A stretch of 5,722 nt of DNA from Oscillospiraceae bacterium (GCA_016303195.1 JAEDMD010000132.1:1-5722); one strand, 5' to 3'. Positions 1 to 5,605 are shown, counted from the stretch's first letter. Numbers and translations: made by a program. The notes: generated from the sequence alone by a model not told the origin.

Positions 1-58
1 GCTGCCTTTGGCAGTCCTTATAATAACACCAAATTTCAGGAGGACCGCCGAAGGCAGC
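1..58. repeat. Long imperfect palindrome, possible dispersed intergenic repeat (truncated at window edge)
   Basis: Bases 1-12 pair with 47-58 (one G-T wobble). After an A/C mismatch, 14-18 (GTCCT) pair with 41-45 (AGGAC). This gives an 18-position stem around a 22-base AT-rich loop. On the minus strand the outer end reads GTAGGGGCTGCC. Sequences of the form 'GTAGGGGC plus a palindrome' recur between genes in many Clostridia, so I infer a dispersed palindromic or MITE-like element whose outer part lies beyond base 1. It lacks a T-run directly after the stem, so a terminator role is less likely. The remaining bases up to the terminator at 138 show nothing recognisable. Confidence 0.5.
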
Positions 59-137
59 CCCTACAATTTCTTTATTACATTCGGCAAATAGTTTTGAAAA
101 TTGAATTCCATATTATTATTCAGCCTGCAAACAAATG

Positions 138-165
138 AAAAAGGACGGTCAATGACCGTCCTTTT
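138..165 (-). terminator. Intrinsic terminator after the ROK-family gene
   Basis: The stem 143-150/154-161 (GGACGGTC with GACCGTCC) has a three-base loop. It is flanked by A5 on the left and T4 on the right, which can extend the stem. Read on the minus strand it is a GC-rich hairpin followed by TTTTT, 28 bases past the stop codon of the regulator at 193. The symmetry means it could also stop transcription arriving from the left. Confidence 0.88.
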
Positions 166-192
166 GATAAAGATCAAGTATGGATGAGCGTT

Positions 193-1413
193 TTACTGCA
201 TTCCGCCTCTTACGTAGAAGTTATCCTGAATGATGAGAGCGCATCCGCCGAGGAAATTGTTCTTGCCGTCCAGCTTGCTGAGTACAACTCTGTCAGCGAT
301 CTCCTCGCTTACAAGACGGATCATCTCTCTCTTTACGTAATCAAACTGCTTTTCGTCCAGCTTGAAGTTATGGAGAACTATTCTCTTTGCAAAATGGCTG
401 ATAGCCAGATTGTTGATAAGAACAGTATACTTTGCGATGATATCGTCAACAAGGTTCTTTACAGGTTCTTCCTTGCTCATAACAGCCTTGAAGACAGTCT
501 CCATGTTGATATTATTCTTGTCGCCGTTTGTTACATCGTAGAGTACAGGTGTCTTTTCTCTTGAATAGATCTCATAAACAGCATTGAGCATAGCTGTTCT
601 TGAAAGCTCAGCCTTTACAGAGCCGTTTGGATAGCCCTCATATGATTTTCCGTTAGGGCATACGATATACTTTTCGATGGTTGAAGTATAGGATACATAG
701 TCAGCGGAAAGCTCATTCTTGTTGATGATAGCTAAGTTTACCTGATTTCCGTTGTGGATGAAAGCCTGATTTGTCTGGTAGCCGTTCTGAGTTCTGAAAT
801 CATTGCTTGCAAGAGCCATAAGGCCGATGGCATTGCCGCAGTGGATCTCGAAATCGAGACCGCCTGAGAGCTTGTCGATGAAGTTAGTGAAATCGAGAAC
901 GCCGTCCTTGTAGAAGATCTTGAGTTTGCCCCACATAGAAGGAACAACACCTACGCCGAGACCGAGGATCTTGTCCTTGGTGAGCGCACTGTTTTCTACC
1001 ATTTCATTACTTGTCTTGATTATGTAGTTTATGATGTCTTTGCTTGTTGTGCGGTCGTCGATGACCATGCTTGCTTTGTCGAGGATCTCAGAATTAAGAT
1101 TTGTAAGACCGATGCTTACTTCCTTCTCATCAACAGTAGCGCCGAGTGCAAAGCGGCTGTTTACGTTGATATCGATGAGGATCTTTCTTCTTCCCTTCTG
1201 GAGCTTCTCGGTGTTAACGGGAGCTTCGCCGATCTCCACAAGAACGCCTTCCTCTATCATTTCGTTGGTTATGATAGTAACTGCGGCTCTTGTGATCTCC
1301 AGAGCGCTTGCCACATCGACTCTTGAGATCGGGCCTGATTCCCTGATAACACGAAGGATCTGCATTCTGTTCCTTCTTTTAAGATCGAGCTTGCTAATAC
1401 CTCTTTTTTCCAT
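193..1413 (-). CDS. ROK-family transcriptional regulator with degenerate sugar- and zinc-binding motifs
   Basis: This 406-residue protein has a winged helix-turn-helix at about residues 13-62 (recognition helix near 41-52), the GRRK linker at 74-77 typical of NagC/XylR-type ROK regulators, then a ROK domain to the end. ROK regulators bind operators and usually release them on binding a sugar. The ligand site here is eroded. The ExGH motif falls at T245-I-E-K248, the zinc motif CxCGxxGC has Y258, G260 and S265 for its three cysteines, and the NDAN loop reads HCGN (191-194), losing the catalytic Asp. Spacing is kept throughout, so it is a diverged homologue and not a frameshifted one. I chose the start at 1413 because GGAG lies 9 bases upstream (1423-1426). 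The frame stays open to an ATG at 1506, but that extension crosses the structured leader and has no ribosome site. The AEC permease lies upstream on the same strand. The regulated genes are unknown. Confidence 0.85.
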   Translation of the reverse strand: MEKRGISKLDLKRRNRMQILRVIRESGPISRVDVASALEITRAAVTIITNEMIEEGVLVEIGEAPVNTEKLQKGRRKILIDINVNSRFALGATVDEKEVSIGLTNLNSEILDKASMVIDDRTTSKDIINYIIKTSNEMVENSALTKDKILGLGVGVVPSMWGKLKIFYKDGVLDFTNFIDKLSGGLDFEIHCGNAIGLMALASNDFRTQNGYQTNQAFIHNGNQVNLAIINKNELSADYVSYTSTIEKYIVCPNGKSYEGYPNGSVKAELSRTAMLNAVYEIYSREKTPVLYDVTNGDKNNINMETVFKAVMSKEEPVKNLVDDIIAKYTVLINNLAISHFAKRIVLHNFKLDEKQFDYVKREMIRLVSEEIADRVVLSKLDGKNNFLGGCALIIQDNFYVRGGMQ

Positions 1414-1434
1414 AGTAAACAACTCCATTTCTGC

Positions 1435-1573
1435 TATGGTAAAAGTGTGATGTCTGCACCCGAAACTACCCCTGAGTGTCCGTTTTCGGAAATAACGAAA
1501 ACACAAGTTCAGGACTTTGCAGTCATGTTCTTTTCAGCGGTGCCCAACCGCTTACGGGAACAAGTTTACCATA
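1435..1573 (-). ncRNA. Structured 5' leader of the ROK-family gene (riboswitch-like, class unknown)
   Basis: In the minus-strand transcript, TATGGTAAA (1573-1565) pairs perfectly with TTTACCATA (1443-1435) as a 9-bp closing stem. Inside it lie, in order, a 6-bp hairpin (1552-1547/1541-1536), a 4-bp hairpin with a GCAA tetraloop of the GNRA type (1524-1521/1516-1513), and an arm formed by TCAGG/CCTGA (1509-1513 with 1471-1475) topped by a perfect 7-bp stem (1502-1496/1488-1482). The closing stem ends 9 bases before the GGAG ribosome site. A multibranched leader placed there suggests cis regulation of translation or mRNA stability. I compared it from memory with common riboswitch cores (cobalamin, c-di-GMP-I, ZTP, lysine, guanidine, SAM, TPP, FMN) and found no match. 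The pairing is seen in the sequence; the function is inferred. Confidence 0.45.
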
Positions 1574-1591
1574 AATAATTTTTTCAGTTTC

Positions 1592-1609
1592 TGTAAAAAT
1601 TCTTTTACA
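1592..1609. promoter_or_regulatory. Palindrome at the predicted transcription start: possible operator or 5' stem-loop
   Basis: TGTAAAA, four bases, TTTTACA form a perfect 7-4-7 inverted repeat. It starts about 8 bases after the -10 box of the ROK-family gene, essentially at the predicted +1. As DNA it could be an autoregulatory operator for the winged-helix protein encoded next to it. As RNA it would be an AU-rich stem at the extreme 5' end. The sequence does not decide between these. Confidence 0.4.
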
Positions 1610-1616
1610 TATATAT

Positions 1617-1644
1617 ATTATAACACACTCAGAGTAAAATTCAA
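1617..1644 (-). promoter_or_regulatory. Sigma-A-type promoter of the ROK-family gene
   Basis: The minus strand reads TTGAAT (1644-1639), 16 bases, then TATAAT (1622-1617), with TGT just before the -10, giving an extended -10 element. The start point would be near 1610, leaving a leader of about 197 nt before the ATG at 1413. This gives the regulator its own transcript apart from the permease upstream. Confidence 0.75.
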
Positions 1645-1688
1645 ACACATTATCGTAAAAAATATTAAAATCAGCGTTTTGGACAAAC

Positions 1689-2624
1689 TCATATTCCCTT
1701 TTTTGTTAAAAATTCCGTGAGCTGAACAATCAGAGGAAGTGTCCCCAGTGAAAGGACAGTTCCGAATGTAAAGATTTCGGAAGCGAACAGTGAATTCTTA
1801 CCATATCTGACGCACTGGAGAGTGCAGAGAGCGGCAGGCGGAGCGGTGGCGGCGACTATTACTGTAAGGAGGACTTTTTCATCGATATTACGTGCAATGA
1901 TAGCAAGTATAACAGACAGCAGAGCAGGGAACAGCAGGAGCTTCAGGAAGCACACATAATACACCCTTTTTTTCCTGAGAAGTGCAGGTATGTTGGTGTC
2001 CGCCATAGTAACACCACTTACTATCATAGCTATCGGAGTGTTTACCTCTTTGAGCATATCCATAGCCTTTGCAGGGACTTCGGGCAGTCTGATGTGGAAA
2101 GCGAAAGCCACGAGTCCGAGAACGATAGAAATAACTGTCGGAGAATAGAGAACTTTCAGTGCTTGTTTCATGTCACGTTCACCTGTGAGCATTATCATGC
2201 CCTGAGTCCATGCGATGAGGTTGAACATAGTGATGAAAGCGGCAAGGTAGAAAACGCCTTCACTGCCGAAAAGGGCGGTAACAAGGGGGATACCCATGAA
2301 TCCGCAGTTGGAGTATACCGAGGAGAAGCGTTCTATTTCGGTATCACGTCCGTCTTTTTTGCGGATGAAGATGTAGCAGCAGCTCAGGAAAACAGCGTAG
2401 GAAATACCCGAAAGCAGGAAAGTGAGCATGAGATTTTTCACAAGTTCGGGGCGGTAATCTGTCTGGTAGGACATAAAAATGACCACCGGATTAATTATCT
2501 GCATGAGGAATTTGGACAGGTCTTTGTTTGATTCCTTGCTGATGATGCCTGTTTTTGAGCAGAGAACACCGCAGAGGATGAGAATGAGCATGATGATGGT
2601 TTGCCGAAGAATGGTTTCTGACAT
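1689..2624 (-). CDS. AEC-family (auxin efflux carrier-like) membrane transporter
   Basis: This 311-residue, very hydrophobic protein has about ten predicted membrane helices in two halves (roughly residues 4-22, 39-54, 64-87, 106-120, 124-146, then 160-178, 194-210, 222-244, 250-272, 282-304). Family signatures are N45-P46 in the second helix, GFMGIPL at 108-114, NTPIAMI at 195-201 and APPAA at 261-265. Length is normal for the family (about 300-320). Members export or take up small organic anions such as malate or malonate; the substrate here cannot be told from sequence. The start at 2624 is supported by AAAGGA about 9 bases upstream. A terminator lies between it and the gene before it, yet I see no convincing promoter in the 52 bases that follow. 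No clear hairpin terminator follows the stop, so some read-through into the ROK-family gene is possible. Confidence 0.9.
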   Translation of the reverse strand: MSETILRQTIIMLILILCGVLCSKTGIISKESNKDLSKFLMQIINPVVIFMSYQTDYRPELVKNLMLTFLLSGISYAVFLSCCYIFIRKKDGRDTEIERFSSVYSNCGFMGIPLVTALFGSEGVFYLAAFITMFNLIAWTQGMIMLTGERDMKQALKVLYSPTVISIVLGLVAFAFHIRLPEVPAKAMDMLKEVNTPIAMIVSGVTMADTNIPALLRKKRVYYVCFLKLLLFPALLSVILAIIARNIDEKVLLTVIVAATAPPAALCTLQCVRYGKNSLFASEIFTFGTVLSLGTLPLIVQLTEFLTKKGI

Positions 2625-2676
2625 TTTATATTATCCTTTCTTTTTCAGCCTTTGGCTATTAGCTGTAAATACGCAT

Positions 2677-2702
2677 AAAAACGGCAGCCATTAAAGCTGC
2701 CG
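2677..2702 (-). terminator. Intrinsic terminator after the zinc-ribbon protein pair
   Basis: CGGCAGC (2702-2696 on the minus strand) pairs with GCTGCCG (2688-2682) around a 7-base loop and is followed by TTTTT (2681-2677). It begins 3 bases past the TGA stop of the gene at 2705-3583. It separates the zinc-ribbon operon from the permease gene. Confidence 0.93.
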
Positions 2703-2704
2703 AA

Positions 2705-3583
2705 TCATTTAACTATGTCATGCGGAAGGACTTTCCAGCAGTCGTCCTCCATTTTAACGTAATAAGCGCCGCCGAGTATCTTATCATCACCAAATTTATA
2801 AATTACCGTGACAAAATATCCCTTATCGGCTATTATCTCTCCATCGGCAGTTTTTGCCCCGTAGAGATGTGCAAGGTCATAAAGATAATCTTCAGCATCA
2901 TGAAGTTCGTCCTTGCTCATGCGCTTGACTTTCTTTATTTTTTTAAGTTTTACAGCCTTTTTTGAAAGGCTTTCATAGTTTGTGATGAGATTGTCCCATT
3001 CGCCCGAATCCTTAAAATGCTTGATAAGCACTTTAGGCAGACCCATTGAATAGTAATCCTCACCGCCTTCAACGTCAACAACGCAGTTCCAGTAGCGGTG
3101 AACAGCGCCACGGCATCCCGTATGATTGCGGATCGCCGAGAAGCATATGAAGAACACCAGAAGAACTCCCACAAGCGCAAGTCTGCGTCTTCTCATGAGA
3201 ACTTTCTTGCTGACTCTACGCCGCTTAGCTGGCCTTTTCGGGACTTGCGGTGCAGGCGGTATGTATTCGTTATCCTTTAAAGTTTCTGTATTCTGAACAG
3301 GCACAGCAGTCTGTTCATGTTCTTCGGGAACATATTTCGGGGCAGACTTCAGAAAATCAAGCGGGTCTGTCTCATCAGCAGAGACTTCTTCATTTTCTGT
3401 CGGGATATCCTCTGTCTCGTCGTCTTCAATTATGTCCGTGATCCCGAAGTCCTCTGATACGGTATCAGTTGTTTCGGTTTCTTCATCGCTGAATGAAGCA
3501 TCCTCAGCCGCCGCAAGCGATTCCTCGCAGCCGCAGATACCGCCATCAGGTATTTCCTTTCCGCAGAATTTACAAGTCTCCAT
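2705..3583 (-). CDS. Zinc-ribbon, single-pass membrane protein with a shared extracytoplasmic C-terminal domain (second of pair)
   Basis: I do not recognise a named function. The 292-residue protein starts with a small zinc ribbon (C4, C7, C17, C19), then an acidic low-complexity linker (about 22-75, rich in Glu, Asp, Thr). A Pro-rich segment and a strong basic block (116-134, KRPAKRRR then KK and RRRR) come directly before one membrane helix at about 135-151. The basic block predicts the N terminus in the cytoplasm and residues 152-292 outside. The outer domain has GGEDYYS (173-179), a GYFV strand (255-258) and a diverged end DCWKV (281-285), matching the same points in the gene at 3626-4420 and the lipoprotein at 5002-5541. 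The layout resembles TcaA/YvbJ envelope proteins. The start is set by GGAGG (3594-3590) 6 bases before ATG. The upstream paralogue ends 42 bases before it, so the two form an operon ending at the terminator at 2677. Three cysteines (157, 167, 282) in the outer part are peculiar to this copy. Confidence 0.8.
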   Translation of the reverse strand: METCKFCGKEIPDGGICGCEESLAAAEDASFSDEETETTDTVSEDFGITDIIEDDETEDIPTENEEVSADETDPLDFLKSAPKYVPEEHEQTAVPVQNTETLKDNEYIPPAPQVPKRPAKRRRVSKKVLMRRRRLALVGVLLVFFICFSAIRNHTGCRGAVHRYWNCVVDVEGGEDYYSMGLPKVLIKHFKDSGEWDNLITNYESLSKKAVKLKKIKKVKRMSKDELHDAEDYLYDLAHLYGAKTADGEIIADKGYFVTVIYKFGDDKILGGAYYVKMEDDCWKVLPHDIVK

Positions 3584-3597
3584 GTTTCCCCTCCGAA

Positions 3598-3613
3598 CAG
3601 CACACCCGTGCTG
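3598..3613 (-). other. Intergenic mRNA hairpin just before a ribosome site
   Basis: CAGCAC pairs with GTGCTG around a four-base loop in the 42-base gap between the two zinc-ribbon genes. It ends 3 bases before the GGAGG of the downstream gene and has no T-run, so it is not a terminator. It may tune translation or mark a processing site between the two reading frames. Confidence 0.45.
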
Positions 3614-3625
3614 AGATTATTCCCC

Positions 3626-4420
3626 TTAGTTATCGAGGCCGTAGAATGAAGTGCCCTGACCGTTCATGATCTTCCAGCCCTCGCCTTTGATTTTTACAAC
3701 ATATACCGTGGTTTTTTCATTGTCGCCTTCGGTATTCTTATACTTATAAGTAACGGCATAGCCTTTTTTGATTTTGATATCATCTGCTTCAACGTCCGCA
3801 TCGCAGACCTCAGCCGCACTGAGAAAATACTTTTCCGCATCCTTGAGTTCGGAATTCTTCATATCCTTGACTTTAGATATTTTGCGGAATTTCGGCTTTT
3901 TATCCCATTCATCCATGCGATTCTCCACATCGTCGTTATAGTCCTCGACGAGTTCCTGCCAGAGGTCATTATCTTTCAGTTCAGCGATACCGTCATCGGG
4001 GAGAGTAAGCGAATAATAGGTCTTTCCGCCATGTTTGCTGTAACGTGAAGTGAAATATTTTCTGACAGTACCCTTGAAGCCTGAACTTCCGAACAGACAG
4101 CAGGCTATAATTATGAAAACTATCAGCACCGCCGCAACGATAACGGAAAATTTCAAAAAACTGCCGTCATCCTGCTTTTTTACGGTATAATTTGCTTTTC
4201 TGATAGCAGGGCCTTCAGAAGCAGGAGTTTCAGCCGCAGAGGGCTTAATGAGGTTTATGTTGTCGTTTAAAGCGGAAGTGCCTGTATTTTCGGTGGCATC
4301 GTCATCGGCGGCAGGTGTGATGTCGGGATCATTCTTTGCCTGCTGTTCATGGATAGCACCCGGACAACTGCATAAAGCGCCTTCTTCAAGTTCTTTTCCG
4401 CAATATTTACAAAAAGCCAT
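3626..4420 (-). CDS. Zinc-ribbon, single-pass membrane protein with a shared extracytoplasmic C-terminal domain (first of pair)
   Basis: Function is not recognised. The 264-residue protein has a zinc ribbon with cysteines at 4, 7, 17 and 19, the same spacing as in the paralogue downstream. A low-complexity Ala/Asp/Thr/Asn linker follows (about 22-80), then one membrane helix at about 90-110 preceded by lysines, so the ribbon should be cytoplasmic and residues 112-264 outside. The outer domain carries GGKTYYS (131-137), a DAEKY segment (194-198), GYAVTYKY (220-227) and GEGWKI (246-251). The same landmarks in the same order occur in the other two paralogues here. The ATG at 4420 has GGAGGT (4433-4428) 7 bases upstream, and a consensus promoter ends 25 bases before it. 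It is the first gene of the two-gene operon. By analogy with TcaA/YvbJ proteins it may act at the envelope, perhaps sensing; this is inference only. Confidence 0.8.
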   Translation of the reverse strand: MAFCKYCGKELEEGALCSCPGAIHEQQAKNDPDITPAADDDATENTGTSALNDNINLIKPSAAETPASEGPAIRKANYTVKKQDDGSFLKFSVIVAAVLIVFIIIACCLFGSSGFKGTVRKYFTSRYSKHGGKTYYSLTLPDDGIAELKDNDLWQELVEDYNDDVENRMDEWDKKPKFRKISKVKDMKNSELKDAEKYFLSAAEVCDADVEADDIKIKKGYAVTYKYKNTEGDNEKTTVYVVKIKGEGWKIMNGQGTSFYGLDN

Positions 4421-4445
4421 TTCAAAGACCTCCGTATCAAATTAT

Positions 4446-4474
4446 ATTTTACCATAAAGGCAGTAATGTGTCAA
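4446..4474 (-). promoter_or_regulatory. Promoter of the zinc-ribbon protein operon
   Basis: The minus strand reads TTGACA (4474-4469), 17 bases, then TAAAAT (4451-4446), with TGG before the -10 as an extended element. Transcription should start near 4439 and give a short leader of about 19 nt. No terminator is visible between the Fur-family gene and this site, so read-through from the upstream operon could add to it. Confidence 0.8.
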
Positions 4475-4549
4475 GTGAGAGAAAAGCTGTTTTATGCAAT
4501 AAATCCGTCGTTTCTGAACACAATGACAGTGGAGTCGGAATAAATGTTT

Positions 4550-4984
4550 TTATTTGGACTGAACGTCATTTTTCTCCTTGCTGCATTTCGAACAGATGCC
4601 GTAGAATACAGTCTGGGACGAATCTATTATGAATCCGTGATGTTCTGCAATATGACTGCTTATCTCAGCAAGATGGTCACAGTTCAGATGTATCAGCTTT
4701 CCGCAGTTGAGGCATTTCAGGTGGAAGTGGTTGTGACACCCCTGTTCCTCGTCGATATACTGAAAGCAGGCGCAGGTCTTGCCGTCGAATGAATATTTCC
4801 TGACAGTGCCCTGTTCAACAAGTCTGTCAAGCTGACGGTAGATGGTAGCAACTCCCACAGGAGTTCCCTTTGCCGAAAGATATGCGCTTATTTCCTGTAC
4901 ATTAGTATGCTTTTCCTTATTTTCAATAAGATATGTCAGTAGATTCTCTTTCTGTTTTGTGTTATATCCCTGATCCTTTTTCAT
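4550..4984 (-). CDS. Fur-family metal-responsive transcriptional repressor (Zur-like or PerR-like)
   Basis: This 144-residue protein has normal Fur-family length and layout. The N-terminal winged helix has its recognition helix at about 42-58 (VATIYRQLDRL). The dimerisation domain has CHNHFHLKCLNCG (83-95) and a second CxxC at 131-134. C91/C94 and C131/C134 are the expected structural zinc site. H26, H86 and H88 fit regulatory-site positions. C71, C73, C83, H84, H99 and C102 give an unusually thiol- and His-rich metal region. PerR Asp104 is matched by H99, so PerR-type peroxide sensing is not assured, and the cysteine-rich form looks more like zinc sensors of Firmicutes. Such proteins repress by binding 7-1-7 inverted repeats when metal-loaded. 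GGAGG (4994-4990) sits 5 bases before the ATG. It lies 17 bases after the lipoprotein gene, whose promoter carries a PerR-box-like site, so autoregulation is likely. No terminator follows it. Confidence 0.9.
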   Translation of the reverse strand: MKKDQGYNTKQKENLLTYLIENKEKHTNVQEISAYLSAKGTPVGVATIYRQLDRLVEQGTVRKYSFDGKTCACFQYIDEEQGCHNHFHLKCLNCGKLIHLNCDHLAEISSHIAEHHGFIIDSSQTVFYGICSKCSKEKNDVQSK

Positions 4985-5001
4985 TTTGTCCTCCGCAGAT
5001 A

Positions 5002-5541
5002 TCAGCCGGGAATGACTTTCCAGCCTTCGCCGCTGATCTTTACAGCAATAGCGGCATCATTTCCGTCTTCTTTGCCGTTCTTTAAATAAGTGTAGCTGAC
5101 CTCATAACCCTCGGTTATGTCGATATTGTCTGCGGATAATTGAACTCTTTCGGCGCACTGCTTAACGAAATAATCCTTGATCTTGGTGATCTGTTCATCG
5201 GTAACAGGGAAGGAATCCTTGATCTGTCCGAAAGTATACTCATTATCAGCGAGATCGCTGCGGTTTTTCTGCTGTTTGTTGAAATCACTGACAGCGCTGT
5301 CGAATTCGCCCTTATCCTTCATATCCTGAATATATGCATCGGGATACATATAAGAATAGAAAGCCTCACCGCCGTTGGTGCTGAATGAAGCATCGAAACA
5401 TTCTTTCAGTGCATCCTCATAGTTTTCGCTTTGTTGGGAAACAGCGGGGTTAGACACCGGCTTTTCCTGTTTCTGACCGCATGAGGTCACAAGTGCAGCA
5501 GACATAATAAAAGCCGCCGCCAATGAAACTAATCTTTTCAC
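5002..5541 (-). CDS. Small lipoprotein with the same C-terminal domain as the two zinc-ribbon proteins
   Basis: I do not recognise a named family. The 179-residue protein begins with a lipoprotein signal: a short KR n-region, a hydrophobic stretch at 4-17, and the lipobox V-T-S-C with the lipidated cysteine at 21. A flexible Gln/Ser/Pro-rich tether (22-39) precedes the domain. The domain has GGEAFYS (57-63), GYEVSYTY (145-152) and a terminal GEGWKV (171-176), lining up with the outer domains of the proteins at 3626-4420 and 2705-3583. It therefore displays the same domain on the outer face of the membrane by a lipid anchor. The start codon is GTG (5541-5539) with GGAGG 7 bases upstream; the ATG overlapping that ribosome site is out of frame and hits a stop after five codons. 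It is first in an operon with the Fur-family gene, so a link to metal or redox state is plausible but unproven. Confidence 0.85.
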   Translation of the reverse strand: MKRLVSLAAAFIMSAALVTSCGQKQEKPVSNPAVSQQSENYEDALKECFDASFSTNGGEAFYSYMYPDAYIQDMKDKGEFDSAVSDFNKQQKNRSDLADNEYTFGQIKDSFPVTDEQITKIKDYFVKQCAERVQLSADNIDITEGYEVSYTYLKNGKEDGNDAAIAVKISGEGWKVIPG

Positions 5542-5568
5542 AAATACTCCTCCATTGATTTTTTACGC

Positions 5569-5583
5569 TTATAATCATTATAT
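5569..5583. promoter_or_regulatory. Fur-family operator, closest to a PerR box
   Basis: TTATAATCATTATAT is a 7-1-7 inverted repeat whose central 13 bases (5570-5582) are perfectly symmetric. It matches the Bacillus PerR box TTATAATNATTATAA at all but the last base. It fits the Fur box (TGATAATNATTATCA) less well and the Zur box (TCGTAATNATTACGA) poorly. It covers the -10 box and start region of the lipoprotein-Fur operon, the right place for a repressor. Six of its bases are the -10 itself, so the telling part is the mirrored half at 5569-5575. Confidence 0.65.
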
Positions 5584-5605
5584 CACAGCCCTACGTATAT
5601 GTCAA
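5577..5605 (-). promoter_or_regulatory. Consensus promoter of the lipoprotein-Fur operon
   Basis: The minus strand reads TTGACA (5605-5600), exactly 17 bases, then TATAAT (5582-5577), preceded by TGA as an extended -10. Both hexamers are perfect sigma-A consensus. The start should lie near 5570, about 29 nt before the GTG codon. So strong a promoter fits one held down by a repressor at the overlapping operator. Confidence 0.9.

Noticed and set aside
184..564. Plus-strand 126-codon open frame
   Set aside because: It lies wholly antisense to the ROK-family gene, lacks a ribosome site and resembles no protein family; a shadow frame.
1414..1506. N-terminal extension of the ROK-family protein to an ATG at 1506
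   Set aside because: It has no ribosome site, encodes a basic non-family sequence and overlaps the base-paired leader. The ATG at 1413 has a well-spaced GGAG and starts just ahead of the winged helix.
1482..1524. c-di-GMP-I riboswitch core suggested by GACTGCAAAGTC in the leader
   Set aside because: The string resembles the GACGCAAAGCC piece of that class, but the preceding GGCAAACC segment, the GNRA-capped P1b stem and the GG-CC tetraloop-receptor arrangement are absent.
1517..1720. Plus-strand 67-codon open frame between the ROK gene and the permease
   Set aside because: It is antisense to the structured leader and promoter, has no ribosome site and has AT-driven composition. I treat this gap as regulatory.
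2625..2681. A promoter for the AEC permease between the terminator and its ATG
   Set aside because: No pair of hexamers with acceptable spacing could be found. TAATAT-like sequence occurs, but it is too close to the start codon.
4544..4792. Plus-strand open frame opposite the Fur-family gene
   Set aside because: It mirrors the coding frame of a clear Fur-family protein and has no ribosome site or family match.
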